Assembly (NCBI GenBank): GCA_964582475.1
Contig: CAZOQS010000004.1
Location: 62,001-126,000, forward strand
Length of the DNA stretch: 64,000 nt
DNA from: JAGOTP01 sp964582475
GTDB lineage: Bacteria > Patescibacteriota > Patescibacteriia > 2-12-FULL-60-25
Direction: 5' to 3'
The number at the start of each line of letters is the position of its first letter. Positions within the stretch are counted from its first letter, which is position 1. The notes under the pieces are model-generated. The model saw only the letters and a program-made list of their open reading frames with translations, ran no database searches and was not told the origin of the DNA. Positions 8,394-17,339 of this stretch are shown here, in pieces. The position numbers were made by a program, and so were the translations under genes.

Positions 8394-9017
8394 ATGGCGC
8401 TCGCTCTTACCCCAAAACAGAAAGAGGTACTGGACTTCATTGTTCAGTACATCCACGACCGCGGCTTTGCCCCTTCCTATCGCGAAATCGCGACTGGTCT
8501 GGAGTTGGCTTCGCCCTCGACGGTGCACGTGCATGTCCAAGCGCTTCGTCAGCGTGGGTATTTGCGTGATTCAGAGGGAGACTCGGGGAATCGTGAGCTT
8601 GAACCAACCGACCAAGCTGTTCGCTGGGGCCGAAGCGTTGTGCTGCCCCTGATTGGATTGATCACCGCTGGTCAGCCGATTGAAGCGATCGAAGATCGTC
8701 GCGAGACACTAGCTGTTCCATCCGAGCTGGCCTCGGACCCATCTAATAGCTATATCCTGAGAGTAAAGGGCGAATCGATGATCGATGAGGGGATTCTTGA
8801 TGGCGACTACGTCGTGATCGAACGGAACCCAGCTCCGCGTAATGGAGATGTGGTAGTTGCTCTTCTTGATAACGCCTACGCCACTCTTAAAAAGTTTTAC
8901 CGTGAACGTGGACGCGTCCGACTGCAGCCTGCAAACAAAACAATGAAACCGATCTACTGTGATGATCCATTGATTCAAGGAGTAGTAAAAGGCGTGATTC
9001 GATCCTTTAGTCATTAA
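8394..9017 (+). CDS. lexA: LexA SOS repressor
   Basis: 207 residues. The N-terminal winged helix-turn-helix (about 1-65) includes PSYREIATGLELASPSTVHV. The C-terminal S24 latent peptidase domain has the self-cleavage pair Ala-Gly (LITAGQPI), the catalytic Ser in GESMIDEGI and the catalytic Lys in ATLKKF. All residues for RecA-stimulated self-cleavage are present, so it should repress DNA-damage genes until cleavage. The start (MALALTPKQ) is chosen because the promoter ends 8 nt upstream; an upstream in-frame ATG would lie within the operator. A small gene follows 78 nt downstream. Confidence 0.95.
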   Translation: MALALTPKQKEVLDFIVQYIHDRGFAPSYREIATGLELASPSTVHVHVQALRQRGYLRDSEGDSGNRELEPTDQAVRWGRSVVLPLIGLITAGQPIEAIEDRRETLAVPSELASDPSNSYILRVKGESMIDEGILDGDYVVIERNPAPRNGDVVVALLDNAYATLKKFYRERGRVRLQPANKTMKPIYCDDPLIQGVVKGVIRSFSH

Positions 9018-9095
9018 ATCAAATTCTTTTCAACGCTCTTCTTTCCAAGGCTCGCTTGGCGCTTCTTTTTGCTCTCTTTGTTTACTTCCTCTTCT

Positions 9096-9383
9096 ATGAT
9101 CTATCGAAAAGTGCAGGCTCCCATCGATGTGATGATGTGTTTTCGTGATGGGCACCCTGAACCGATGTTTTTCAAATGGAATGATCGTTTTCATCAAGTG
9201 AAGCGCGTCCTCTTTATGCACGCAGAACGGGTAGGGCAGAGACGTGTCTATTTTTTCTCCGTTTCAGATGGCTCTCAGGCCTTCCGCCTCCGTTTCTGCA
9301 CCGAGTCCCTCAATTGGTCGCTCGAAGAGGTTTGTCGTATAGAGCGCAGTGTAACCCCTGTGCTTGAGGCGGTTTTGGCCTGA
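9096..9383 (+). CDS. Small conserved protein next to lexA
   Basis: 95 residues starting MIYRKVQAPI. Features include WNDRFHQVKRVL and RRVYFFSVSDGSQAFRLRF, then SLNWSLEEVCRIE, an alternating beta pattern with conserved Trp and Arg. It resembles the DUF6504 type of small proteins that sit near SOS or translesion genes in Actinobacteria, but this is a memory-based match. It has no membrane segment or signal. The position right after lexA suggests SOS co-expression. It ends 24 nt before the convergent tRNA-Pro gene. Confidence 0.7.
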   Translation: MIYRKVQAPIDVMMCFRDGHPEPMFFKWNDRFHQVKRVLFMHAERVGQRRVYFFSVSDGSQAFRLRFCTESLNWSLEEVCRIERSVTPVLEAVLA

Positions 9384-9406
9384 AAAGCAAAACATTGTGC
9401 GAAAAG

Positions 9407-9480
9407 TCGGGGTGACAGGACTTGAACCTGCGGCCTCCTGCTCCCAAAGCAGGCGCTCTAGCCAACTGAGCTACGCCCCG
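9407..9480 (-). tRNA. tRNA-Pro (TGG)
   Basis: On the minus strand: acceptor CGGGGCG/CACCCCG with discriminator A, D arm GCTC/GAGC, anticodon stem-loop CCTGC-TTTGGGA-GCAGG (anticodon TGG), T arm GCAGG-TTCAAGT-CCTGT. CCA is not encoded. Acceptor position 6:67 is a C-A mismatch. Confidence 0.92.
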
Positions 9481-9625
9481 ACTCTTTTCACAATGTGCGG
9501 GGATAATAGCGGGAAATGAGAAACTTGCCAAGCTCCTTTTGAAACGGTCCCGTAAATGATACACTATGGGCGATTGACGGATTCGTTTAGCCCTTCAATC
9601 GATTGATGATCCTTTGGGACATTTC

Positions 9626-12469
9626 ATGCGTGATCCTGCCTCCAGAGCGGACCAAGAACCGGACGCGCTTTCTCAAGATGAACAGATCTTTTTAGATGGA
9701 TTGCTCTCTCGAGTAGGTGGACCGGTTCCCGCACAGCCAGCGAAGCGTCGAACAAGAAGAAAACTTCGACGGAGTGCTTCGCGTACACAAAGTTTGCAGG
9801 ACGCAGAATCGATTGAGCAGCCAACAATTCACCTCCGTACTTCACATAAGGGTCCAGTTCGAATCCCTGTTCAGCATCGTCCCCACACGCAGAGTCCTTT
9901 TTTGGTCACCGTCCAGGGATTGGTCCAGCCAATTTACGAAGAAGAGCGGTCTCCACGCGAGCATTCCATTCATGAGTGGGAATTACCCGCTGAGCTATCC
10001 GTTTCTTCCGAGGCGTTGCTTGCCGAAGCGTTGGATTTACACCTTCCTGATGTTGATCCGTTTATTTTTCATCAGCAATTCACCCCAGGTGATGCGGATG
10101 TTGCGTATGCGCAGACCTATGGATTTTGGACACGTGTTCGTAGGCCCTTTATTCGCTGGGAAGTCTCGCGTGCGGAAAAGCGAGCGAATGTCCCGGTAAG
10201 ACCTGTTCAGGCTGTACGCGTTACAAGTGAAGAGCATCTTCTTCCGTCGGACTTCGATTATCAGTGGACTACACAGACAGGAGCGAAGCGCACAGCCTTG
10301 CGGCACCAGCTAGCGCTTGTACGGCATCGCGTTTCTGCATTTTTCTTGCGCACAACTGAGACGATTGAAGATACAGTTACTGAATTTGAAGAGCGTGAGG
10401 AGGGAGTCATTACAGAGACTGAGCAAGCTTGGGGCGTACCTGTTTTGGTCCCACGGTTGGACTTCATAAAGATTTTTGGTGGGTTAGCAGCCTTACTCCT
10501 TGTTGCGAGTTTGCCTGCAGGGGCAGTTTCCTTGTCTCGCTCCTTCCGAGGGACAGTCGAACAGAGCTTGGGTCAGAGTCGATCGGCTGTGGAAGAGGTG
10601 ACGCGCATGACCGACTCAGCGAATCCATTGTTGATGGCGCCATCGGCGTTGGCGGCTGCCTCTGAGCAGTTCCGTTTGGCTGAAGACGGGCTTCGCCAGG
10701 TGAATGGTCTTACGACCCTGATCGTGCGTTCGTTGCCACAGACTCGCGAAGCCTATCGAACGAGCGTCGCGCTGTTAGATGCGGGTACGCAGGCAACGAA
10801 GGCGGGTCGACTCGTAACGGAGGGCGTACAAGAAGCGCTCACCATGCAGGTCCGTCATCCTATTGAACGCATTACAACGCTTCAAACATTCGTGGATGCT
10901 GCGATTCCAACGCTTCGCAAAGCAAGTGATCGCATGGGGGATGTGAATGAGGAGCTCCTGCCTGAGGGGGAGCGAGAGAAGGTGGTTCAGGCGCGAACAG
11001 CGATTGAAGGTGGGTCACGTGCGCTGGAAGATATTTCCAAAACGCTTAGCTTTGCCCGTTTGCTGATGGGGGAGGCGCGTGAACAGACCTATCTCCTCGT
11101 GTTCCAAAACCAGGCAGAGCTTCGTCCAACGGGTGGATTCATGGGATCGGTCGCCGAGGTTATGATCGATCGTGGAGATATTGATCAGGTGTTTATCCCA
11201 GGAGGTGGCCCTTATGATTTGCGTAGCCAGCTGAAGAGTCGTGTGCTCGCGCCAAAGCCTCTCCACCTTGTAAATCCACGTTGGGAGTTCCAAGACGCGA
11301 ACTGGTTTCCAGACTTCGCCGCTTCGGCCGAAAAGATTAGCTGGTTCTGGAGTCAGGGCGGACAGTCCACGCTGGATGGGGTGATTGCGGTGAATGCCTC
11401 TGTCCTTGAGCCGCTCCTGCGCTTCACGGGCCCAATTGACCTGCCAGACTATGGAAAGAGCTTCACGGCGGATAACATCCAGTTAGAGCTGCAAAAAGCG
11501 GTGGAACTTGAATACGACAAGACAGAAAACAAGCCAAAGAAGATCATTGGAGATCTCTTCCCAGTGTTGCTTGAGCGTCTCCGGAACGCCCCACCGGAGG
11601 AAACATTGAAGCTCATTTCTATTTTGGACGAGTCGCTCCGAAAGAAGGATATCCAGTTGTGGTTCCGTGATCAGGAATTGCAAACATACACCGAACGCTT
11701 TGGTTGGGCGGGTCGCATCAAGCCCACAAAGGGTGATGCGTTGAGTCTGATCGAGGCAAACATCGGTGGCCAGAAGACGGATGCGGTTATTCGAGAAGCG
11801 ATGGATCAACGCGTTCAGATCCTGCCAAATGGTCAGATTGAAACGATTGTTACGCTGGATCGCACGCATGACGGAAAACAGGGGCAGCTGTTCCGTGGAG
11901 CAAATAACGTCGAGTACGTTCGTTTGTATGTTCCTCTCGGTTCCGAACTCCTTTCAGTTGAAGGGGTCCAGCCTCCGACGACCACGGCTTACAAGTTGCC
12001 AATCGCCCAAGATCTTCCAGATCCTGATTTAGCGAGATACGTGAATTTGCCACGTGTCGGTCCAGCAGGGGTAGATATTACGCAGGAATTCGGCCGTACG
12101 GCCTTTGGTGCGTGGGTGCAGCTCCGACCGGGGGCAAGTTCTCGAACCGTGTTCCGCTATCGATTGCCGTTTACGGTTCAGGAGCTGTCCGAGCGAGCCA
12201 TGTCTGACTACGGAGGAGCGACTCCAGAACGTGGAGGCGCCTATACGCTCTATCTCACCAGCCAATCAGGGAAGACGGATCGAAGTTTAAATCTCCACGT
12301 ACATTATCCAGAAGCGTGGAACGTTCGTTGGTCGAATCGTGAAGACCTTATCCAGAAGCCAGGCGTCTTGACCTGGTCCGGTCCGATGGCCGAAGATCAG
12401 ATTTTTGCCTTGTCCTTTGCCCTCCCTTCGTCCTATGAACAAACCACCGTCCGACAAGAAGGAGAGTAG
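9626..12469 (+). CDS. DUF4012 membrane protein
   Basis: About 947 residues. The first 280 are a charged cytosolic region rich in Arg/Glu; one membrane segment follows (about 282-305, IFGGLAALLLVASLPAGAVS). The outer part has a helical stretch (about 310-470) and then the DUF4012 domain, recognisable by YLLVFQNQAELRPTGGFMGS and DANWFPDFAASAEKISWFW. DUF4012 is frequent in CPR and Actinobacteria, often near envelope polysaccharide genes; its biochemical role is not known to me. TTG 9614 is an alternative start. The next gene begins inside this one (overlap 35 nt), so the two are translationally linked. Confidence 0.9.
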   Translation: MRDPASRADQEPDALSQDEQIFLDGLLSRVGGPVPAQPAKRRTRRKLRRSASRTQSLQDAESIEQPTIHLRTSHKGPVRIPVQHRPHTQSPFLVTVQGLVQPIYEEERSPREHSIHEWELPAELSVSSEALLAEALDLHLPDVDPFIFHQQFTPGDADVAYAQTYGFWTRVRRPFIRWEVSRAEKRANVPVRPVQAVRVTSEEHLLPSDFDYQWTTQTGAKRTALRHQLALVRHRVSAFFLRTTETIEDTVTEFEEREEGVITETEQAWGVPVLVPRLDFIKIFGGLAALLLVASLPAGAVSLSRSFRGTVEQSLGQSRSAVEEVTRMTDSANPLLMAPSALAAASEQFRLAEDGLRQVNGLTTLIVRSLPQTREAYRTSVALLDAGTQATKAGRLVTEGVQEALTMQVRHPIERITTLQTFVDAAIPTLRKASDRMGDVNEELLPEGEREKVVQARTAIEGGSRALEDISKTLSFARLLMGEAREQTYLLVFQNQAELRPTGGFMGSVAEVMIDRGDIDQVFIPGGGPYDLRSQLKSRVLAPKPLHLVNPRWEFQDANWFPDFAASAEKISWFWSQGGQSTLDGVIAVNASVLEPLLRFTGPIDLPDYGKSFTADNIQLELQKAVELEYDKTENKPKKIIGDLFPVLLERLRNAPPEETLKLISILDESLRKKDIQLWFRDQELQTYTERFGWAGRIKPTKGDALSLIEANIGGQKTDAVIREAMDQRVQILPNGQIETIVTLDRTHDGKQGQLFRGANNVEYVRLYVPLGSELLSVEGVQPPTTTAYKLPIAQDLPDPDLARYVNLPRVGPAGVDITQEFGRTAFGAWVQLRPGASSRTVFRYRLPFTVQELSERAMSDYGGATPERGGAYTLYLTSQSGKTDRSLNLHVHYPEAWNVRWSNREDLIQKPGVLTWSGPMAEDQIFALSFALPSSYEQTTVRQEGE

Positions 12470-14402
12470 GCCGGTTACACGTAAGAAGGCGGCCTCCAAA
12501 CCGATGAAGGCGGAGCTGGTTGAGATTGAGGAGGGTGGGCGCGAGGGTGAGTCTGTCGAAGAGCGATTATCGAATATCTATCGTGATGATCAAGGAGATC
12601 TTCCCGATTTTAATCAATTCGACCGAAAGCGAAGCTTTTGGTGGCTACGTACGACCGCGTGGATTGTAGTGGTGACATCGATTGTGAGTGTTTGTGCGTG
12701 GGCGGGCTTTATGGCTTGGCGTCCGTGGCGTACGGATGGACCACCCGCGATCGCTTTACGGATTGAAGCTCCCGGTGAAATCAGTCCCGGAAAAGAAGAA
12801 GAGATCCGTATCTATTGGGAGAATACGGACTTGCGTCCAGTACGCGAAACGGATCTACGGGTTTTTTTACCGACCGACTTTGTTTTGCAGAAAGCAACGC
12901 CTGTTCCGACCAGTGCTTCGTCCACCCTGTGGTCCTTGGGGCTTCTCCCTCCGCAACAAAAGGGGATGATTACGCTACGAGGAGTGTTCTATGGAGCTAC
13001 CGATCGCCAAGCGACGATTCAGGCGCTGGCTACCTATCGCTATGATTCGCTTGATCGAGAGCGCCAACTGGCGGAGACGCTCCGCTTGGCCTACACGACT
13101 TCAACGGTTAACGGTGTTCTCACGGCTCCAGAGCGTATGTTGCCCGGCGACCAGGTGACGCTTCGCTATCAGGTGACAAATCGCTCGGACCAGGTCCTTG
13201 GGCCGCTCGTTGCTCGTTTTGTTTTGCCAGATGGGTTCGTGGTCTCGGCTTCGTCTTCACCTGGCTTGAATCAAGAGGGGCAGACACTGACCTTCCCAAT
13301 TACGCGTTTGCCACCGGGATCGGTGACAACGCTTCAAGTTGGTGGAACGATGCTCTCGGGTCATCCGGGGGATGCGCTTATCACAGCAGCGGTTGGCCGA
13401 GCGGATGTACGTGGCGCCTTTGTTTCCTTGGCAATGTCAGAGGTTCGTTCTGTGGTCTTGGCGGGGGATCTGGCTTTGCGGCTCATCGTGAATGGAAGTC
13501 CAACAGAGTCTCCGATTGATCCAGGGACGCCACTTCGTATCACGTTAGGCTACGAAAATACGAGCGGAGAAGAATTGAAGAACGTTTCTTTGACGCTTTC
13601 AACGGAATCATTGATAAACGCCAAGCGGCAGGCGGGGACAGTTGGGCTGATCCAATGGAGTGCGCTCGAAGATCTTCAGCGCGCCGCTTCGAGCACCAAA
13701 GGGCAGACGCAGACCTTGAAGCTCACCTCAGCTCAGGTCCCAAGTCTCGCTTCGCTCCCAGCGGGGGCAAAGGGCTCATTTGATTGGATCATCCCTATCC
13801 GAAGCGCTCCAACGGGCACGAGAGACGCCGTCATTCAGATTGCGGCTCTCGCACATATCGACCGCGTTGGAGCGACCGTGGGAGCACGAGATGTTCGTGT
13901 GATGCCTTTCAATTTACGTTACAAGACGGATGCAGATCTACGCGTAGAAGCGCAGTACGCAACCGAAGAAGGGGCGCCGATCGGTTTTGGTCCATTGCCG
14001 CCAGAAGTAGGGAAGACCACCGGCTATCGAGTGAACTGGCGTATTACAAAGAAAGTGCACGAATTGGATCGAATGACCGTTAAAGCAAAGTTACCAGCGA
14101 TCGCAACCTGGACGAAAAATATTCAAGTCGAACGTGGGACGGTGACCTACGATGAAGCGACGCGCGAAGTTCGTTGGACGATCCCGAGTCTTCCACTCGA
14201 TGTCGCGAGCATAGCAGCTTCCTTTGATGTGCAGGTGACGCCAGCGCGTGCAGACGTAGGACGGTTCGCGCCACTCATCGGAGAAGCGACGTTCGAGGCG
14301 CAGGATAAACAATTAAATACACCGCTTTTACGAGTAAAACCAGCCCTTACGACGGACCTTCCGGGTGATGAGCTCGCGCGTGGTCGTGGGGTCGTACGCT
14401 AA
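12435..14402 (+). CDS. Membrane-anchored protein with repeated beta domains
   Basis: About 655 residues. The N-terminal 75 residues are cytosolic and charged; the single membrane helix is about 77-100 (TAWIVVVTSIVSVCAWAGFM). The rest is extracytoplasmic and built of Ig-like or DUF11/CARDB-like units, seen in repeats such as IRIYWENTDLRPV, VTLRYQVTNRSDQVLG and RITLGYENTSGEELKN. It overlaps the DUF4012 gene and follows it in the same transcript, suggesting that the two form an envelope complex. No enzyme motif is visible. Start chosen at ATG in CCTATG, the usual context here. Confidence 0.8.
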   Translation: MNKPPSDKKESRPVTRKKAASKPMKAELVEIEEGGREGESVEERLSNIYRDDQGDLPDFNQFDRKRSFWWLRTTAWIVVVTSIVSVCAWAGFMAWRPWRTDGPPAIALRIEAPGEISPGKEEEIRIYWENTDLRPVRETDLRVFLPTDFVLQKATPVPTSASSTLWSLGLLPPQQKGMITLRGVFYGATDRQATIQALATYRYDSLDRERQLAETLRLAYTTSTVNGVLTAPERMLPGDQVTLRYQVTNRSDQVLGPLVARFVLPDGFVVSASSSPGLNQEGQTLTFPITRLPPGSVTTLQVGGTMLSGHPGDALITAAVGRADVRGAFVSLAMSEVRSVVLAGDLALRLIVNGSPTESPIDPGTPLRITLGYENTSGEELKNVSLTLSTESLINAKRQAGTVGLIQWSALEDLQRAASSTKGQTQTLKLTSAQVPSLASLPAGAKGSFDWIIPIRSAPTGTRDAVIQIAALAHIDRVGATVGARDVRVMPFNLRYKTDADLRVEAQYATEEGAPIGFGPLPPEVGKTTGYRVNWRITKKVHELDRMTVKAKLPAIATWTKNIQVERGTVTYDEATREVRWTIPSLPLDVASIAASFDVQVTPARADVGRFAPLIGEATFEAQDKQLNTPLLRVKPALTTDLPGDELARGRGVVR

Positions 14403-14426
14403 TCAACACTGTGGATATCGAATCTG

Positions 14427-14435
14427 TGCTATGAT
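14427..14435 (+). promoter_or_regulatory. Extended -10 promoter (TGC TATGAT)
   Basis: TGC-TATGAT ends 5 nt before the ATG at 14441. No good -35 is seen, as is usual for extended -10 promoters. The transcript would start at the ATG. Confidence 0.55.
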
Positions 14436-14440
14436 TACCG

Positions 14441-15775
14441 ATGTTCTTTCCCTTTTGTATGCCTATCCGCGGATCCCGTCGTCCTAACGTAGTCCCTATC
14501 ACTGCTCCTTCGTTTTCCACCCCTCCCCGTTCCTACCTCTATCGTAAAATCGCATTTGGATTTATTGGACTGACTGTCTTGCTCGTTGCGGCGATTCTCT
14601 GGTTGTCTTCGGTGAAGGCGCAGGTCATTGTCCACGTAAAGAAAGAGCCAGTAGCGGTTGATACAGTGGTGGAATTGGCGAAGGTTCCAAAAACAGGACA
14701 GCTCCTTGGCCGTGTGGCTCAAGGAACATTTGAGAATCGCAAAGAATTTCCTATTCGTACAGCGGGTGACAGTGCAGTTACAACCACGCCCGTTGCTTTG
14801 ATCCCTTCATCGACGACCGTTGCGGCTGCGCCTACCGCAACCACACCCGTGATTGCGCCAAACGCGCTTGCACGTGGCACCGTGAAAATTGTAAACACCT
14901 ATTCACGCGCACAACCACTTGTACGTACAACGCGGTTGTTGACGGCTGATAACAAATTATTCCGCATCGATAAAGCGGTGAATGTTCCAGCAGGTGGTTC
15001 GGTAGAAGTAGAGGTGTATGCTGATAAACCGGGTCCAGGATTCGAAATTGGTCCAACGAAATTCACCATTCCAGGCTTGTTCGTCGATCTTCAGAAATTT
15101 ATTTACGCAGAATCAACGACTGCCTTCAAACTCGAAACAGTTCCAGTCCCTGCGCCAACTCCTGCTCCGCGTACGCAGCCAACCCCAGCTCCACGGACGA
15201 CGCCTCGTGCCGGCGCCCTCACTCCAACGCAAGAAGAGCTTGATGCAGCTGAACGCCAGGCGATCGATGAGACACTCGAGCGTGCAAAACGTCAGTTAGC
15301 TTCGGAGGTGACTGAATCAGCTTCGTTGGAAGGAGTCTATTTCACCAAAGTCCGTAAAGAAATCCTTCCTGGATCAACCCCACAATCGTTTATTGTCTAT
15401 ATCCAGGCAGACGTAACAGCCGTTTACTACCCAAAGGATGACATGCTGGTCTTGGTCCGCAGCAAGCTGCGCGAAAAAGTACCTTCCGATCGTGAGATTG
15501 TCCCATTCGATGGAAAATCGATCCGTTATCAGATCGAGTCGGTTGATCCACGCTCCGAAACGGCCACGGTCCGCGTCCAGACAGACGCGACCTCTCGCCT
15601 AACGCCCTCAAGTGATGGATTGAAGAAAGAAAATATGGTCGGCAAGTCAAAGCAAGAATTGGTCGATACGCTGAAGAAGATCGATGGAGTCGAATCGGTT
15701 GACGTCATCACCTCACCAGGTTGGTTACGCAAAATTCCAAGCATGCAAGAACGGATTGAGTTGAAGGTGGAATAA
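14441..15775 (+). CDS. Single-pass envelope protein, baseplate-J-like region
   Basis: 444 residues. A cytosolic Pro/Arg-rich head of about 35 residues precedes one membrane helix (IAFGFIGLTVLLVAAILWLS). The outer part has a beta domain (about 140-235, GTVKIVNTYSRAQPLVRTTR onward) that reminds me of baseplate J/gp47-like domains in CPR surface proteins, a Pro/Ala/Thr linker, a helical segment and a last domain with repeated beta strands. Start 14441 fits the -10 box 5 nt upstream; ATG 14459 is possible. With the two genes before it, it forms an envelope cluster. Function is not known. Confidence 0.78.
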   Translation: MFFPFCMPIRGSRRPNVVPITAPSFSTPPRSYLYRKIAFGFIGLTVLLVAAILWLSSVKAQVIVHVKKEPVAVDTVVELAKVPKTGQLLGRVAQGTFENRKEFPIRTAGDSAVTTTPVALIPSSTTVAAAPTATTPVIAPNALARGTVKIVNTYSRAQPLVRTTRLLTADNKLFRIDKAVNVPAGGSVEVEVYADKPGPGFEIGPTKFTIPGLFVDLQKFIYAESTTAFKLETVPVPAPTPAPRTQPTPAPRTTPRAGALTPTQEELDAAERQAIDETLERAKRQLASEVTESASLEGVYFTKVRKEILPGSTPQSFIVYIQADVTAVYYPKDDMLVLVRSKLREKVPSDREIVPFDGKSIRYQIESVDPRSETATVRVQTDATSRLTPSSDGLKKENMVGKSKQELVDTLKKIDGVESVDVITSPGWLRKIPSMQERIELKVE

Positions 15776-15784
15776 CAACGCCAA

Positions 15785-15818
15785 AGAAAACCCCACGCAA
15801 ATACGCGTGGGGTTTTCT
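15785..15818. terminator. Bidirectional terminator
   Basis: A perfect 14-bp stem (15785-15798 with 15805-15818) with A and T tracts on its sides, between the convergent envelope gene and AlaX gene. Confidence 0.9.
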
Positions 15819-15828
15819 GTTTAACGCA

Positions 15829-16497
15829 TTAAGGAGAAATGTTGTATCCAATTTTGACCACCCCTTGTTTCTGCTTGATATATCGAATGTGCAGGCCGCC
15901 AATCTCACCCAAGGCTTGCACATGTGTTCCGCCACAAGGGACGGATTTGTCTCCTAATCGAACAATCCGCGTTGTTCCCTGAAGATCGATGGTTGTGGGT
16001 GTGTTCGTTGCAATAAGTGCTGCGGCAGTCGCTTCGATACGAGCGGCTAACTCAGTGTCAGGAGTCTCTTGCGTCTGATACTCAACGTACGGACCATCTG
16101 CAAAGTGATACCCTTTTCCGGGTTGCCACTGGATAGAAAGCTGATCCAGTACGACGTCGAGGAGATGTCCCGCCGAGTGGAGGCGACTGTGAAGTTGTCT
16201 CCAGGCGGTATCAATTTCACACAGAACCTCTTCACCAGGTTCGATCATTCCATCGGACATGGTTCCTATGTGCTCTATGGCTCCATCTTCACGTTTCCTT
16301 ACCTGGGTGACCTTCAGGATCCCCTGAGATCCCAGTATTTCTCCACGGTCGGCTGGTTGGCCGCCGCCTTGTGGGTGGAAGATGGTGTCCGCGAGCGTGA
16401 CGACCACGAGTCCATCACGTAGTTCAGAGCTGAGAGCTGTTGTCGAAAGCTGGGTGCACTGCATGTCGGCGTAATAGCGTGGGAGAGGATTGCTCAT
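15829..16497 (-). CDS. AlaX-type alanyl-tRNA editing protein
   Basis: 222 residues. The family removes Ser or Gly wrongly attached to tRNA-Ala. The metal-binding motifs are present: HSAGH (about 107-111) and CGGTH (about 188-192), and the N-terminal strand contains FHPQGGGQPADRG, typical of the AlaRS editing domain. There is no aminoacylation domain, so it is a free-standing editor. A -10-like TATCTT (16511-16506) lies 8 nt before the ATG and no Shine-Dalgarno is seen. It is divergent from the ACT-like gene and shares a 109-nt control region with it. Confidence 0.9.
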   Translation of the reverse strand: MSNPLPRYYADMQCTQLSTTALSSELRDGLVVVTLADTIFHPQGGGQPADRGEILGSQGILKVTQVRKREDGAIEHIGTMSDGMIEPGEEVLCEIDTAWRQLHSRLHSAGHLLDVVLDQLSIQWQPGKGYHFADGPYVEYQTQETPDTELAARIEATAAALIATNTPTTIDLQGTTRIVRLGDKSVPCGGTHVQALGEIGGLHIRYIKQKQGVVKIGYNISP

Positions 16498-16579
16498 AGT
16501 TCATGAAGATAGGTGGAATATGGACGCATCGTACGAGACCTTTGGTCAGGGTCAAAGAAAAACAGCAGATAGCACAAAA

Positions 16580-16606
16580 ATGACAGATATGTCATAAATA
16601 TGACAT
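16580..16606. promoter_or_regulatory. ATGACA operator-like repeat
   Basis: ATGACA-GATA-TGTCAT (16580-16595) is a perfect inverted repeat, followed by a third half-site ATGACAT (16600-16606) that abuts the ATG at 16607. It overlaps the likely -10 (TAAATA) of the ACT-like gene, so it may be an autoregulatory site. Confidence 0.5.
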
Positions 16607-17311
16607 ATGCGTTTAATTGCGGAAGGGGTCCGGAAACAGGTCTTGCAAGATCCGATTGCCTACGACGCGTTGGTCGCCGGGATCCTTAATTGCCGCGCCT
16701 ATGCCAAATCCATCGTAAAACCCGTGGGTGACTGGTGCCGTAAGCCGGTCAAAGTCGATACCGTTATGGCGGTGCTTTTGCGTTTACGACGCACGCTACA
16801 GCAAACACAACAAGAAACAGGGAGACTCCCGCTGATCCCTGATTTTTCCATCTCCTCGCTGACATTAAAAACGAGCCTGGCAGAAATCGCCTTCGATCTC
16901 ACAAAGGATATCGATCAAGTCACACATTGGCTCGAAGCCTATCCTAAGCAAAAAGACGCAATGGTCATCACGATTCGCGGGAATCACGAACTGGCAATCA
17001 TTGCTCCGCATCAAATCGTCCTCGACCTTCAAAAAACGTTTCCACGCCGTAAACCAAAAGGCGTTGCCCTCGGCTTAGCCGCGGTGACCGTTACCTACCC
17101 CTCGGCGGACTACCTGTTTACTCCAGGGATTACGTACGCGTTGATTCGCCAGATTGCCTTGCAGCGCATTAACCTAGTCGAGAAATGTTCCACTTACTCA
17201 GAAGAAACATTCTTCGTTGCCGAGGAGGATGCGGCTGCTACCTTCGAATGTTTAAAGCCTTTCCTGAAAACAAAGAGTGATTCTGAACTAAAACAAAAAC
17301 GGCCACGCTAA
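16607..17311 (+). CDS. HTH-like/ACT-like regulatory protein
   Basis: 234 residues. The first about 75 are helical and may be a winged-helix domain. The second half has two ACT-like units: MVITIRGNHELAIIAPHQIV, and YALIRQIALQRINLVEKCST followed by EETFFVAEEDAAATFECL, the latter like the second ACT repeat of aspartokinases. ACT domains bind amino acids or other small ligands. No kinase domain is present, so I infer a ligand-responsive regulator rather than an enzyme. The palindrome at its start supports autoregulation. No Shine-Dalgarno. Confidence 0.65.
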   Translation: MRLIAEGVRKQVLQDPIAYDALVAGILNCRAYAKSIVKPVGDWCRKPVKVDTVMAVLLRLRRTLQQTQQETGRLPLIPDFSISSLTLKTSLAEIAFDLTKDIDQVTHWLEAYPKQKDAMVITIRGNHELAIIAPHQIVLDLQKTFPRRKPKGVALGLAAVTVTYPSADYLFTPGITYALIRQIALQRINLVEKCSTYSEETFFVAEEDAAATFECLKPFLKTKSDSELKQKRPR

Positions 17312-17325
17312 GTGGCCGTTTTTGT
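17293..17325. terminator. Terminator overlapping the ACT-like gene end
   Basis: A 14-bp stem (17293-17306 with 17312-17325), A tract on the left and T tract on the right, encloses the stop codon. It can serve both the ACT-like gene and convergent rplA. Confidence 0.88.
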
Positions 17326-17339
17326 TATATTTTTTTGGA

